A DNA stretch of 30,080 nucleotides, taken from assembly GCA_964389705.1 (NCBI GenBank), contig CAYMEO010000023.1, positions 1 to 30,080 of the forward strand, read 5' to 3'. Position 1 is the first letter of the stretch. Every line of letters starts with the position of its first letter. Position numbers and translations under genes: made by a program. Shown piece after piece: positions 1 through 8,472 of this stretch. The DNA comes from PSLL01 sp964389705 (GTDB lineage: Bacteria; Desulfobacterota_D; UBA1144; Nemesobacterales; CSP1-2). The notes below the pieces were generated by a model. The model saw only the letters and a list, made by a program, of their open reading frames with translations. It did no database searches and was not told the DNA's origin.

Positions 1-1
1 G

Positions 2-1192
2 CAGATAGAGGAGCTACAGAAGAAGATAGAAGAACTGGAGAAGAAAGAGACCAAAGCACCTGAGAAAGAGAAATTCTTAAGTAATTTCGATGCAGGATAC
101 AAAGACGGTCTTTTCCTAAAGACAAGGGATGATAAATTTAGTCTTAAATTTAATGCCCTGTTCCAAGGACAAATCTTCATACAGGATTTTGATGACAAGA
201 GGGGTTTGAGTAAAGACGAGCAGATAACATTTCAGGTAAGGAGACTCAGGCTTTTCTTTACCGGCAACGGGTTTTATCCTTGGATGAAGTATTATATTCA
301 GGTGGGACAAGACAGGGGAGGTAGCTTTGAGATAAAGGATGCATACTTGGATTTTGCCTATTATCCAGAGTTAACACCCAGAATAGGTCAGTGGAAAGTC
401 CCATTTCAAAGAGAGGAACTGACGTCCGATGCCTTTTTGGAATTTGGGGCTGACCGTTCTATTGTCAACGATGAGTTTACACTTGAAAGAGACATCGGAG
501 CTGAAATATATGGAAGTCTTTTTAATAACTTAATCGAATATGCAGGTGGAGTATTCAATGGAGCGGGGAGGAATGTATCGCCTAATCCCAATGGTACTAA
601 TCTGCTATATGCGGGGCGTGTGGTATTTCAACCTTTGGGCAGATATGAGTACTCACAGGCAGATCTTAGGGATGATCCATCTAAACCGCTATTTGCAATA
701 GGGGCAGCATTTGCAGCGCTACCGAATTTTGATCCTACGACTGAGAATGCAAGTAGCAGGGCGAATCTGGCAAAGGCTATATTGGCAATAGATAAGAACA
801 TCACGAATGCAGATGTGTTTCAGTTTACGGCTGATGTAGGGTTTAAGTATTATGGGTTTGCATTTGAGGGGGAGTATGATCTGAGGCGTATATATCATAT
901 ACAATCGAGCAGTGCAATAGATGAGGCAACGACTGGGCAGGGGTTAAGGCTTCAGGCTGGGTATTTATTGTTACCGCCGCATATGGAGATAGCCTTTAGG
1001 TATGCGATTGTGGATCCGAACAATCATCAGAGTAGGGATAGGAAGCAGGAGTTCACCCCTGCTTTGAACTACTACATTTATAAACACCGTCTAAAGGTCG
1101 GATTGAACTATACGCTTCTTCTTCAGCAAAATCCCAGTGGTGGAAATTTTAAGGATAATGGATTTAGAATTCAGACACAGCTTTTCTTCTAA
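2..1192 (+). CDS. Phosphate-selective porin O/P-type outer-membrane protein (5' end missing)
   Basis: The reading frame is open from the window edge, so the true start and signal peptide lie outside. The first residues (QIEELQKKIEELEKK) form a short charged coiled coil. A beta-rich segment of about 370 residues follows, with alternating aromatic and polar residues and a C-terminal phenylalanine (TQLFF), the usual assembly signal of outer-membrane barrels. Phrases such as DAYLDFAYYPELTPRIGQWK and FQREELTS match the porin O/P (OprP/OprO) family, which forms trimeric anion or phosphate channels. The substrate cannot be read from the sequence. The internal TTG at 206 is not a credible start because the coiled coil and first strands precede it. 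The gene ends just before a strong hairpin terminator, so it closes its transcription unit. Confidence 0.85.
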   Translation, partial: QIEELQKKIEELEKKETKAPEKEKFLSNFDAGYKDGLFLKTRDDKFSLKFNALFQGQIFIQDFDDKRGLSKDEQITFQVRRLRLFFTGNGFYPWMKYYIQVGQDRGGSFEIKDAYLDFAYYPELTPRIGQWKVPFQREELTSDAFLEFGADRSIVNDEFTLERDIGAEIYGSLFNNLIEYAGGVFNGAGRNVSPNPNGTNLLYAGRVVFQPLGRYEYSQADLRDDPSKPLFAIGAAFAALPNFDPTTENASSRANLAKAILAIDKNITNADVFQFTADVGFKYYGFAFEGEYDLRRIYHIQSSSAIDEATTGQGLRLQAGYLLLPPHMEIAFRYAIVDPNNHQSRDRKQEFTPALNYYIYKHRLKVGLNYTLLLQQNPSGGNFKDNGFRIQTQLFF

Positions 1193-1253
1193 CTTGTGCT
1201 ATATAGTTAATTCACCTCCTTACCCTCCTAGTATTGGCGTTATCGCCTATCGA

Positions 1254-1288
1254 GACCCGACGCCGGAAAAGGGCGTCGGGTCCGTTTT
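1254..1288 (+). terminator. Rho-independent terminator after the porin gene
   Basis: A perfect 11-bp GC-rich stem (GACCCGACGCC at 1254-1264 pairing with GGCGTCGGGTC at 1272-1282) with a 7-base GGAAAAG loop is followed by CGTTTTAT. It sits about 60 bases after the porin stop codon and ends that transcript. Confidence 0.85.
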
Positions 1289-1373
1289 ATAATGAACCCT
1301 TAGACTACAGATTATTGAAATGCCGAATTGAATTATATAGACTAATAGGAATTTTTAGATTGGTTTTTATTAT

Positions 1374-1970
1374 ATGTCCTCAGAAAAACTGACAGAGGGA
1401 TGGATTTCAGCATTAAGACTCTATGAATCGGTAAAGACCGTAAGCGTCCTAAATCATAAATATACAAATGGCCGTGAGAGAAATACCTTCATAAGTAAGG
1501 AATTCGGGTTTAGGGTGTCGTGGCCCAATGGCTGGGCAATAGAGAGCAGGCTGAGTGAATTTTACAAGAGGCAGTTTGGATTCGGCTCCAATGTTATAAT
1601 GCCCGTAGTGATAGTTCCCGAATCTCTCTGCGGAGGTTTTAGGCCGAGTGTTACGGTGGCAATGGAGAACTCAGTAGGGGTTGATGTTGAGAGCTATTTA
1701 AGACAAGGCATCCAGGTATATAAAGGTGCGCTGGTTGAGATAGTGAGGTCAATCGGGGTAGACATTGTATCAATACTACAGTTTCGCTATCTGAGCCCTT
1801 TGGGCATACCATCTGAGGAGAGGATTTTTCAAATCCAAAAAATAGCCCTCACAAACAATAGGGCCTATATTGTAACGGCCTCTCAGATACCTGAGTCTGA
1901 AATTAAAAGAAATGATAGATTAAAGAGCGATCTAGATAAGATAATGAGCTCATTTGCGTTTGTCACCTAG
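1374..1970 (+). CDS. PsbP/DcrB-like domain protein, function unknown
   Basis: A 198-residue soluble protein. The core pattern resembles the MOG1/PsbP/DcrB alpha-beta sandwich: a segment 'EFGFRVSWPNGW' near residues 43-54, then a conserved NV-x-P-V-V-I-V stretch, a helix (VESYLRQGIQVYK), a strand around NRAYIVTAS and a final helix ending LDKIMSSFAFV. In that family the fold serves varied envelope or photosystem roles, so no specific function follows. There is no evident signal peptide. No convincing ribosome-binding site precedes the ATG, so the start is uncertain; an in-frame stop lies just upstream. It probably forms an operon with the next gene, which begins 7 bases after its stop. Confidence 0.55.
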   Translation: MSSEKLTEGWISALRLYESVKTVSVLNHKYTNGRERNTFISKEFGFRVSWPNGWAIESRLSEFYKRQFGFGSNVIMPVVIVPESLCGGFRPSVTVAMENSVGVDVESYLRQGIQVYKGALVEIVRSIGVDIVSILQFRYLSPLGIPSEERIFQIQKIALTNNRAYIVTASQIPESEIKRNDRLKSDLDKIMSSFAFVT

Positions 1971-1977
1971 TTTCTAA

Positions 1978-2553
1978 ATGACTCCGATTGGACACTCTCT
2001 AGCAGGCTATGCAGTCTATAGTTTCTCTGTAGCGCCAACAAGTCATAATCGGCTTAGGCTGGCCTTTCTATGTATATTTATGGCAACTGCTCCGGACTTG
2101 GATTTTCTCCCCGGAATTATAATAGGTAGACCGCACTTGTATCATCATACATTTACACACAGCTTTGGATTTGCTCTTATAGCTAATCTAATAATAGCTG
2201 GGATCGTTAATATTATAGGGATGAAGCCATTGTCTAGGATGTTTAGTCTGTGTTTTATTTCATACCTCTCTCATATCTTCGTTGATTTCTTCGAGTCTTC
2301 AGGTCATTATACCTACAGAGGTGGTATGCCACTTTTTTGGCCAATTAGTAAAGAGAAGTTTTCCTCACCAATAGCGTTGTATTTAGGCTTTCATTATAAT
2401 AGATTGCCATCAGCTTCCATAATAGAATGGATCATGAGTATGATTGACATATATAACATTGGTGTAATTGTTAATGAAGCGGTCTTAATCCTGCCATTTA
2501 TTCTCTTAGGCCGATTATATAGAAGGATATGTAAAAATCAATCAACCCAATAG
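1978..2553 (+). CDS. YdjM/DUF457-type membrane-bound metal-dependent hydrolase
   Basis: A 191-residue protein opening with MTPIGHSLAGYAVYS and carrying APDLDF (Asp40, Asp42) and HHTFTHS (His56, His57, His61). This is the metal-ligand pattern of the YdjM (LexA-regulated, DUF457) family of inner-membrane putative hydrolases. Hydrophobic segments near residues 28-50, 62-80, 90-105 and 160-178 support membrane insertion. The substrate is unknown in the family. It follows the PsbP-like gene by 7 bases and is very likely co-transcribed. It faces the minus-strand lipoprotein gene tail-to-tail across only 33 bases. Confidence 0.75.
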   Translation: MTPIGHSLAGYAVYSFSVAPTSHNRLRLAFLCIFMATAPDLDFLPGIIIGRPHLYHHTFTHSFGFALIANLIIAGIVNIIGMKPLSRMFSLCFISYLSHIFVDFFESSGHYTYRGGMPLFWPISKEKFSSPIALYLGFHYNRLPSASIIEWIMSMIDIYNIGVIVNEAVLILPFILLGRLYRRICKNQSTQ

Positions 2554-2586
2554 AGCCTATTTTAGGGAATAGAGATTAATCCCTCC

Positions 2587-2979
2587 TTATGACTTTTTCT
2601 CTACCCGCTTTGCCTCAATTTCATTGAGGAATTTATAATTTTCCGTACTGAGCACTCTCCTGTATATCCCTACGACCTCCACGATATCCCCTTCGGTTAT
2701 AGGCAGGTGACCAAGGGCAAATACATTGACAAAATTCCCGTCTTTATCGGCGAGCTTAAAATTCGTATAAGGGCTTCCTTTATCCTTTTCCAGTGTGTTA
2801 AATACTAAATCCCAGACCCTTCCCTCTACTATTACCCCTGCGCTATCATAAATAATTGGGTTTGTTAGAATGGCCGTTATGTCCATCCTTTTAGCCGGTG
2901 TGGTGGTGTTGGGGTTTTGCCACTCACCTGCACATCCCAGAAAAATGAGGAGTAGTATGGCAAAATATTTACCTCTCAT
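2587..2979 (-). CDS. Small lipoprotein with a possible OB-fold domain
   Basis: The chosen start gives MRGKYFAILLLIFLGCAGEW: a short basic N-terminus, a hydrophobic core and a lipobox (LGC), so this is an exported, lipid-anchored protein of about 130 residues. A longer reading from 3012 is less likely, because GGGAGG sits 5 bases before the 2979 ATG. The mature part has the repeated-strand look of an OB fold (VIVEGRVWDLVF, NFKLADKDGNFVNVFALG, ITEGDIVEVVGIYRRV), as seen in periplasmic bOB or CcmE-like proteins. I do not recognise a specific family. It is last in a likely operon behind the DJ-1/PfpI gene, 74 bases away. Confidence 0.6.
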   Translation of the reverse strand: MRGKYFAILLLIFLGCAGEWQNPNTTTPAKRMDITAILTNPIIYDSAGVIVEGRVWDLVFNTLEKDKGSPYTNFKLADKDGNFVNVFALGHLPITEGDIVEVVGIYRRVLSTENYKFLNEIEAKRVEKKS

Positions 2980-3053
2980 CAGCGCCTCCCAGATGTAACT
3001 ATTGTGAAACAAAATCTATTACGCCTAAGATTATAACATCTCTAGAAGTCCTT

Positions 3054-3623
3054 TTATATGGCATGTTCGTAGTCCATCTGTCGCCGGATTTTTTCTTTAA
3101 CCTCATAACCTGCCAATTTCTCACATATATATAGCCCCCAATCAATTGAAGAGGTAACTCCTCTCGCAGTAATGACGTCGCCTTCATCAACGACCCTTTG
3201 ATTCACAACAGACAAACAAAATCCCTTGAGGTCGTCAAAATGATTGGGGTGTGTGGTTGCCTTCTTTCCTTTTAGGAATCCTGCCGCACCCAGAATTAAG
3301 GCACCCGTGCACACAGAGACTTTTAACTTACAGGGCCTTGCAGTTTTAAGCCATTCAATGAACTCCGTATCATCAATCAAGTTTCGTATATTGGACATAA
3401 ATCTGCCGGGTACAATGACTATGTCATAACCTTCTAGTGATTCTCCTACCCTAGTTGGTATAAATTGTAGCTCCGCATTATCCTTTACTTCTTTAGAGTG
3501 TGCACAGATTTCCCATTCGAGGTCTTGTGCAAATCCCATCGTTTTAAGCCGGGTTACCGGATCATAGACGCCGATAAAATCCAATGCCATCATCCCATTG
3601 TAAATGATAAAAGCAACCTTCAT
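3054..3623 (-). CDS. DJ-1/PfpI (isonitrile-hydratase-like) family protein
   Basis: 189 residues starting MKVAFIIYNGMMALDF. The start at 3623 is preferred over an upstream ATG because AAGGAG lies 5 bases before it, and because it then begins 13 bases after the upstream gene's stop. The nucleophile elbow is SVCTGALILGAAGFLKGK with Cys105. Asp15 lies in ALDFIGVYDP, and ATTH follows the elbow as in isonitrile hydratase (InhA) and AraC-type PfpI domains. The usual Trp after ATTH is Pro here. A GVTSSIDWGL segment near the C-terminus is also typical. The reaction is uncertain: hydratase, glyoxalase-like and regulatory roles all occur in the superfamily. Confidence 0.75.
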   Translation of the reverse strand: MKVAFIIYNGMMALDFIGVYDPVTRLKTMGFAQDLEWEICAHSKEVKDNAELQFIPTRVGESLEGYDIVIVPGRFMSNIRNLIDDTEFIEWLKTARPCKLKVSVCTGALILGAAGFLKGKKATTHPNHFDDLKGFCLSVVNQRVVDEGDVITARGVTSSIDWGLYICEKLAGYEVKEKIRRQMDYEHAI

Positions 3624-3636
3624 GACAGCTCCTTTT

Positions 3637-5949
3637 TCACTTGAGCTTTGCGGATAGAGCAGTGGCGCAACCGGCGGCAATTAGATAAGACGCACTGCCC
3701 GAGAGTGTAGTGAATGTAAAACCAAAGGCAATACCTATTATGATTGCCGCAATTGAGCCAAATACCGACATAATGCCGTTTAGCCCCCAATAAAATGGAA
3801 TGCCCCCTGCCTTTAGTGAATTGCTTACAACTCTTATTCCGAGCGGAAATGGCATTCCCATAAGAAGCCCAAGCGGCAACAGTAGAATAAAGGTTATAGC
3901 AATCCTTGTCTGGATTGAAAAAGGTAGAAGGATCGGTATTAGACGTGGTAAGACCAAGGCATAGATTGTTGAAATAAAAAATATAAGGGAGCACACTGTA
4001 AAGATGCGTTTCAGAAGAGTCTCTCCTTTAAATCTGCTACTTAGGAAGCTGCCAATCCCACCGGATACAAGTAGTGAAAAGAGTATCACGGATAGGGTAA
4101 AAGTAGGATGGCCTAGAAGGAGAATGAATTTTTGGAGTATTGATATCTCTATAAGTATAAATCCGAGCCCCAGCGCAATGAAATAGATGATAAACAGTGT
4201 TGTTTCAATCTTTTTCTTTGCCTCACTGCTATATGAAAGGGCAAAGAATAAAAAGGTAGCAGAGACCGGTATAAGGAGGAATCTCATCAGGTATGTTGGA
4301 ATACCGTAGGGTTTTTCATTTGCAAAGTAAAATGGACTGTCATCTCGAACGGGGTCTACCTTTTCATCGAACTGAGAATAGAATTCATCAGGAGAAATCC
4401 TTCCGCTAAAGAGCCCATTGTATGGAGATGAGGAGACAACGTGCGGAATGTGAACAGGATTGTATTTAGATGCAAGGTTTTTTATCTTTGCAGCCTCTTC
4501 TTTTGTAAAAGGTGTCTTTTTGAGCATAAAAATCATCTGAGTCGGCTCATTCTTTTTTGGAATATCAGATAATAAAATCGCAATATGATCTCCGGCTTCA
4601 TCCGGGGAGATTCCATATTCATGCATCATAGAGATTGAATTTGAGACGAGCCTTGGAATATCGACCTGCCATCTTATGACGACAAACATTCCATTGTTTG
4701 TTAGGTGCTCGAAGTATTCACGGAACGCCTCAGTTGTGTAGAGGTAATTCTCTGAAAGCGCAAGCCCTCCTGATGAAACGGATGCCCAAGAGTCAACGAA
4801 GCTGAGCGATATGATGTCGTATTTTTCATTCGACCTGCTTATGAAATTGCGTCCCTCATCTATTATTAGATGTACGTTGGGATTGCTGTAAATATTGCCC
4901 GCTTTTTCTCCGTAATGCCTTACAAAATCAACTATTAGGGGATTGAGCTCTACGGCGGTTACATGTGTGCTTCCTGAAACAAGCGACAGTAATACGTCTA
5001 CCCCTCCGCCCGGGCCGATTATAAGGGCCTTTGGCTTTTTCTCAATGTGAAAGGGTATATACCTAAACCACTCCTTAGCCTCTTCCATACTCTCAGTCTT
5101 GCCATCCCATTTGACGACATTTGTCCAAGCATCGGAATCAATATATATCCTTGCAATATGGGGTGGGGTTACGCCCTCTACGCCATCAATTCTCGAGTAT
5201 GAATTCCACTTTGTAAAGACGATGTGGAGATTAGGATTAGAGTGCATATGCTGGTAGAGGCCCTTTGCCGGGGCATCTTTAATAGTGAGTATATGGAACT
5301 CACTGTTGCAGATTATTAAGATGACAATTGCCAGTATGGAGGTTAATCCAAGTGAAAATGTCTTTGTTTTCCAAAAATCCAGACGATATGTAGAAAAAAG
5401 GAGAGCAGTCAATGCGGGAGGTATAGCAACAAAGAGCACGGTTGATTCACCCCCTAACAGCCCAAGTATCGGGGTAATTCCCAGCGCCCCGAATGAGGCT
5501 CCTATTAAATCTGCAAAATACAGCTTTCCCGTAATTTCCCTGAAAATATCGAACGCCTGGGCAAGTGTGATGCCCGCAAGGAAAAATGGAATGGCGGATG
5601 TAATAAAATACAGGCTGAGATAGTTTGGGGTGGCGGGAAGATGAATGACTATCCAGAGAAATATCGGAATTGATAATGAAAAAAGGAGCGATGATATAGC
5701 AAGAGAGCCAAAAGAGGATCTTATAATATTTCTTTCCTTGAGAATATGGAGCGAGAATCCGCCCAATCCCCAACCGAAGAGGGCAACTGAGATTGCGATA
5801 AACGCATAGTGATACCAAATGGTTGCGGAAAAGATGCGTGTGAGAGTAACCTCAAGCATCAATCCCGATGCGGAGATTAGAAATATTCCTATAAGGAGTA
5901 AAGGCGTGGGAATCATCCTGACATTATTTAAGTCGCTCTTACCTGACAT
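3637..5949 (-). CDS. Multi-spanning membrane protein with spermidine-synthase-like domain
   Basis: 770 residues in three parts. Residues 13-220 hold about six hydrophobic helices. Residues 245-500 hold a Rossmann-type aminopropyltransferase/methyltransferase core with GPGGGVD (312-318), the acidic residue of AVELNP (Glu334) and DEGRNF (364-369). A second set of about six helices fills the C-terminus. This architecture belongs to the large 'spermidine synthase-like' membrane family. Its members keep the nucleotide-binding fold but are not shown to make spermidine. Without the full polyamine-site residues I would not call it SpeE. It is first in a minus-strand run with the DJ-1 gene 13 bases downstream. 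The start is the longest reading; no strong ribosome-binding site is seen for it or for Met12. Confidence 0.75.
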   Translation of the reverse strand: MSGKSDLNNVRMIPTPLLLIGIFLISASGLMLEVTLTRIFSATIWYHYAFIAISVALFGWGLGGFSLHILKERNIIRSSFGSLAISSLLFSLSIPIFLWIVIHLPATPNYLSLYFITSAIPFFLAGITLAQAFDIFREITGKLYFADLIGASFGALGITPILGLLGGESTVLFVAIPPALTALLFSTYRLDFWKTKTFSLGLTSILAIVILIICNSEFHILTIKDAPAKGLYQHMHSNPNLHIVFTKWNSYSRIDGVEGVTPPHIARIYIDSDAWTNVVKWDGKTESMEEAKEWFRYIPFHIEKKPKALIIGPGGGVDVLLSLVSGSTHVTAVELNPLIVDFVRHYGEKAGNIYSNPNVHLIIDEGRNFISRSNEKYDIISLSFVDSWASVSSGGLALSENYLYTTEAFREYFEHLTNNGMFVVIRWQVDIPRLVSNSISMMHEYGISPDEAGDHIAILLSDIPKKNEPTQMIFMLKKTPFTKEEAAKIKNLASKYNPVHIPHVVSSSPYNGLFSGRISPDEFYSQFDEKVDPVRDDSPFYFANEKPYGIPTYLMRFLLIPVSATFLFFALSYSSEAKKKIETTLFIIYFIALGLGFILIEISILQKFILLLGHPTFTLSVILFSLLVSGGIGSFLSSRFKGETLLKRIFTVCSLIFFISTIYALVLPRLIPILLPFSIQTRIAITFILLLPLGLLMGMPFPLGIRVVSNSLKAGGIPFYWGLNGIMSVFGSIAAIIIGIAFGFTFTTLSGSASYLIAAGCATALSAKLK

Positions 5950-6051
5950 CTATGTTAGGACTCAACCGATTTTTTTGTCCAATTAGCCCGTATATCTTAA
6001 TGGAGGTAGGGAGTTAGTCAAGAATGAATTAAGATGGGTATTTCACGGTGG

Positions 6052-6378
6052 TCAGATGCCAACAATTTCACTTAGGCTATCAATAATCTGATTGAGTTCT
6101 TTAGGTATACGACACGGCTGATCCTTTGTCCCGGATGCTCAACTCCTGGCCCATGATCGTTTCGGTAAAGCTGCCGTCTTGGGTTCAAATGCCAAGGAGA
6201 AATTACAGATACGGTTGGCTGGTAGTTGCAAGTGTGATAACTGTTGTAGACCGCTGATTACTAAGACAGGACGAAAGCCCGCAGCCGGATACTCGTTTTT
6301 TGCCCGGTATTAAGCCATTCAATGGCAAGGTATTCTTCTTCCGGAGTGTATCGGCTCAATATGTGACGACATAAGGCT
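6052..6378 (-). pseudogene. Decayed MazF/PemK-like toxin remnant
   Basis: The 455-base stretch 5950-6404 has no intact gene, but the minus strand carries pieces of one protein in shifting frames. In order they are GFRPVLVISGL (the MazF RP-x-LVIS core, near 6270), ALPKRSWAR (a C-terminal MazF motif, near 6155) and IPKELNQIIDSLSEIVGI ending in TGA at 6052. An upstream open piece, RYTPEEEYLAIEWLN, near 6350 may be the N-terminus or an antitoxin tail. At least two stops or frameshifts separate the pieces. MazF/PemK proteins are ribonuclease toxins; this copy cannot be functional. The assignment rests on short motifs only. Nothing else is seen in the gap. Confidence 0.45.
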
Positions 6379-6404
6379 CCCTCTATTCTTTAGAATGTGT
6401 GAAT

Positions 6405-7550
6405 CTAATACCTCGGCATGTCTGGGTCATATTCCTCTGCCCAGGCATCTATCCCGCCTCTTAGACTCCTTACCTTCTTAAATCCCATGTCTCTTAAGAA
6501 TCTTGTTGCACGAAGGCTCCTAATACCGTGATGACAGTGGACTACTATTTCATCGGCTGTGTCAAGCTCGTTTACCCTCGAGGGCAATTCCCCAAGCGGG
6601 ATTAGTATAGAGCCGTCTATATGACATATCTCATATTCATGGGGCTCTCTGACATCGAGAATCACTACGTTCTTTTTGCTGTTGAGCAGGTTATTGAATT
6701 CATCTACTGTAATCTCGAGATCAGAGCCTGGTGGAACCTCCTCTTGGCCGCGTCCAAGTCCACAGAACTCTTCATAATCAATTAGTTTTGTAATTGTCGG
6801 ATTCTTGCCGCATATCGGGCAGTTTGGGTCTTTTCTTAGTTTTAATTCTCTGATCTTCATCCCCATCACATCAATGAATAGGAGCTTCCCAATGAGCGGG
6901 TCGCCTTTTCCGAGGATGAGTTTTATGGTCTCTGCAGCCTGAAGAGTACCGACAATTCCCGGGAGAATCCCCAGCACTCCCCCTTCAGCACAGCTCGGAA
7001 CCATCCCCGGAGGGGGCGGCTCGGGATAGAGGCAGCGATAGCAGGGACCGCGCCTTGCATCAAACACGCTTACCTGTCCCTCAAAACGAAATATGCTTCC
7101 ATAGACATTTGGTTTTCCAAGGAGCACGCATGAGTCATTTACGAGATAACGTGTAGCAAAATTGTCCGTGCCATCAACAACGACATCGTACTCCTTCACA
7201 ATATCAAGGGCATTTTCAGATGTCAGCCTCAGATTATAGGTTTCTACCTTTACATCTGAATTAATCTCACGGATTCTTTCCTTTGCAGAATCTACTTTAA
7301 GCCTTCCTACCTTGGACTCGCTGTGGATTATCTGCCTCTGCAGATTGCTAAAATCCACTATATCGAAATCAACAATGCCAAGGCGTCCTACGCCTGCTGC
7401 TCCAAGATAGAGGGCAAGGGGAGATCCAAGTCCGCCCGCCCCTATGCATAGAACGCTCGATGAGGCTAATTTCTCCTGTCCCTCTACACCCACTTCAGGC
7501 ATAATCAGGTGTCGGCTATATCGGCTTATTTGCTGATTTGTAAGATTCAT
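6405..7550 (-). CDS. MoeB/ThiF-type adenylyltransferase fused to rhodanese (MoeZ-like)
   Basis: 381 residues. The N-terminal E1-like domain has GAGGLG (37-42) for ATP, the DNFATRY segment (129-135), zinc cysteine pairs C170/C173 and C244/C247, and the conserved Cys187 in VPSCAEGG. It adenylates the C-terminal glycine of a ubiquitin-like sulfur carrier (MoaD, ThiS or CysO type). The C-terminal rhodanese domain (about 290-381) keeps its catalytic cysteine in VVHCHHGIRS (Cys339), so it can pass sulfur to the activated carrier. This fusion is typical of MoeZ/MoeBR and Uba4-like enzymes for molybdopterin, thiamine or cysteine synthesis. No sulfur-carrier gene is beside it, so the pathway is open. 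AAGGAAGG lies about 10 bases before the ATG. Confidence 0.9.
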   Translation of the reverse strand: MNLTNQQISRYSRHLIMPEVGVEGQEKLASSSVLCIGAGGLGSPLALYLGAAGVGRLGIVDFDIVDFSNLQRQIIHSESKVGRLKVDSAKERIREINSDVKVETYNLRLTSENALDIVKEYDVVVDGTDNFATRYLVNDSCVLLGKPNVYGSIFRFEGQVSVFDARRGPCYRCLYPEPPPPGMVPSCAEGGVLGILPGIVGTLQAAETIKLILGKGDPLIGKLLFIDVMGMKIRELKLRKDPNCPICGKNPTITKLIDYEEFCGLGRGQEEVPPGSDLEITVDEFNNLLNSKKNVVILDVREPHEYEICHIDGSILIPLGELPSRVNELDTADEIVVHCHHGIRSLRATRFLRDMGFKKVRSLRGGIDAWAEEYDPDMPRY

Positions 7551-7672
7551 TTGCCATTTACCTTCCTTTTGAGAATCTATATAAATTAATATGAAAATCC
7601 TGATTTTTCAAATCCACTGAGTCCTTAGGCTACTTTGATTTATTAGTTAAAAGATATATAATTGAGGCACTT

Positions 7673-8374
7673 ATGAGTAAAACCAAACCCATAATAGGGA
7701 TAACAGCGGATATAAAATTGGATGTAGACAATGAAGAAAAATTCGTTTTAGATAGACCTTATGCCATTGCCGTTGCCAATGCAGGTGGTATCCCGTTTTT
7801 TATTCCCACACTTTCAGAAGACAGGTCTTTGCTTAAAGATATAGTAGCAAGGATTGATGGGCTTCTACTCTCAGGTGGAAGGGATATAGACCCGAGGTTC
7901 TATGACGAGGAGCCTCATCCAAACCTTAGGCCTATGAGGCTTGAAAGGACACAATCAGAGATGGTCATATTAGAAGAATCTCTGAAGCGGGGTATCCCGG
8001 TTCTCGGTATCTGCGGTGGGATGCAACTCATAAACGTTTTCTTTAGGGGCTCGCTTTATCAGGATATTCCCTCTCAGATTTTCGGTGCCCTTATTCATGA
8101 AAAGGGCTCCGTGCATGAAGTTTATGTTGAAGAGAACACGCTTCTCCGAGAGATTACCAAAGAGAAGAGATTCTCCATAAAGAGCTATCACCATCAATCC
8201 GTAAAGGTACTTGGAAATGGGCTGAGGATCTCTGCTATGTGCCCGGATGGGGTTGTAGAGGCAATAGAGTGGCCAAATTCTTTTGTTCTCGGTCTTCAGT
8301 GGCATCCTGAAAGGGAAGGGACCGAGGTCTCAAAGAGGATTTACAGGGCCTTTGTGGATGCCTGTAGGAAGTGA
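7673..8374 (+). CDS. Class I glutamine amidotransferase, gamma-Glu-GABA hydrolase (PuuD) family
   Basis: 233 residues of the peptidase C26 type. The catalytic triad is visible: Cys114 in LGICGGMQLINV, and His211 and Glu213 in LQWHPERE. SGGRDIDPRFY (68-78) and SYHHQSVK (171-178) are standard for the PuuD group, which cleaves gamma-glutamyl-gamma-aminobutyrate to glutamate and GABA in putrescine breakdown. No other putrescine-catabolism gene is nearby, so another gamma-glutamyl amide may be the substrate. GAGG lies 5 bases before the ATG. It is transcribed divergently from the MoeZ-like gene across 122 bases and precedes uvrA by about 100 bases. Confidence 0.85.
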   Translation: MSKTKPIIGITADIKLDVDNEEKFVLDRPYAIAVANAGGIPFFIPTLSEDRSLLKDIVARIDGLLLSGGRDIDPRFYDEEPHPNLRPMRLERTQSEMVILEESLKRGIPVLGICGGMQLINVFFRGSLYQDIPSQIFGALIHEKGSVHEVYVEENTLLREITKEKRFSIKSYHHQSVKVLGNGLRISAMCPDGVVEAIEWPNSFVLGLQWHPEREGTEVSKRIYRAFVDACRK

Positions 8375-8472
8375 TAACACACTTATAATTGCCAATGTCA
8401 TGAAAGAATTGGATTACCATATGCGGTAAATGATCTGTTATGCCCTCCATTAGCAGGTAAAATAAATCTACT

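Noticed and set aside
1084..1096. Another CGTCTAA in the porin gene
   Set aside because: It is inside coding sequence and no GGAAA lies 14-15 bases upstream.
2554..2586. AGGGA...TCCCT hairpin between convergent genes
   Set aside because: Only a 5-bp stem with an 11-base loop and no T-run; too weak to call a terminator.
6180..6205. GGTTCAAAT flanked by a 5-bp stem, like a tRNA T-arm
   Set aside because: The loop is 9 bases rather than 7, and no acceptor, D or anticodon arm fits around it.
6190..6310. Plus-strand open frame with CKCDNCC that looks like a zinc ribbon
   Set aside because: It has no start or ribosome site and overlaps the minus-strand MazF-like fragments, which give a better ordered set of motifs.
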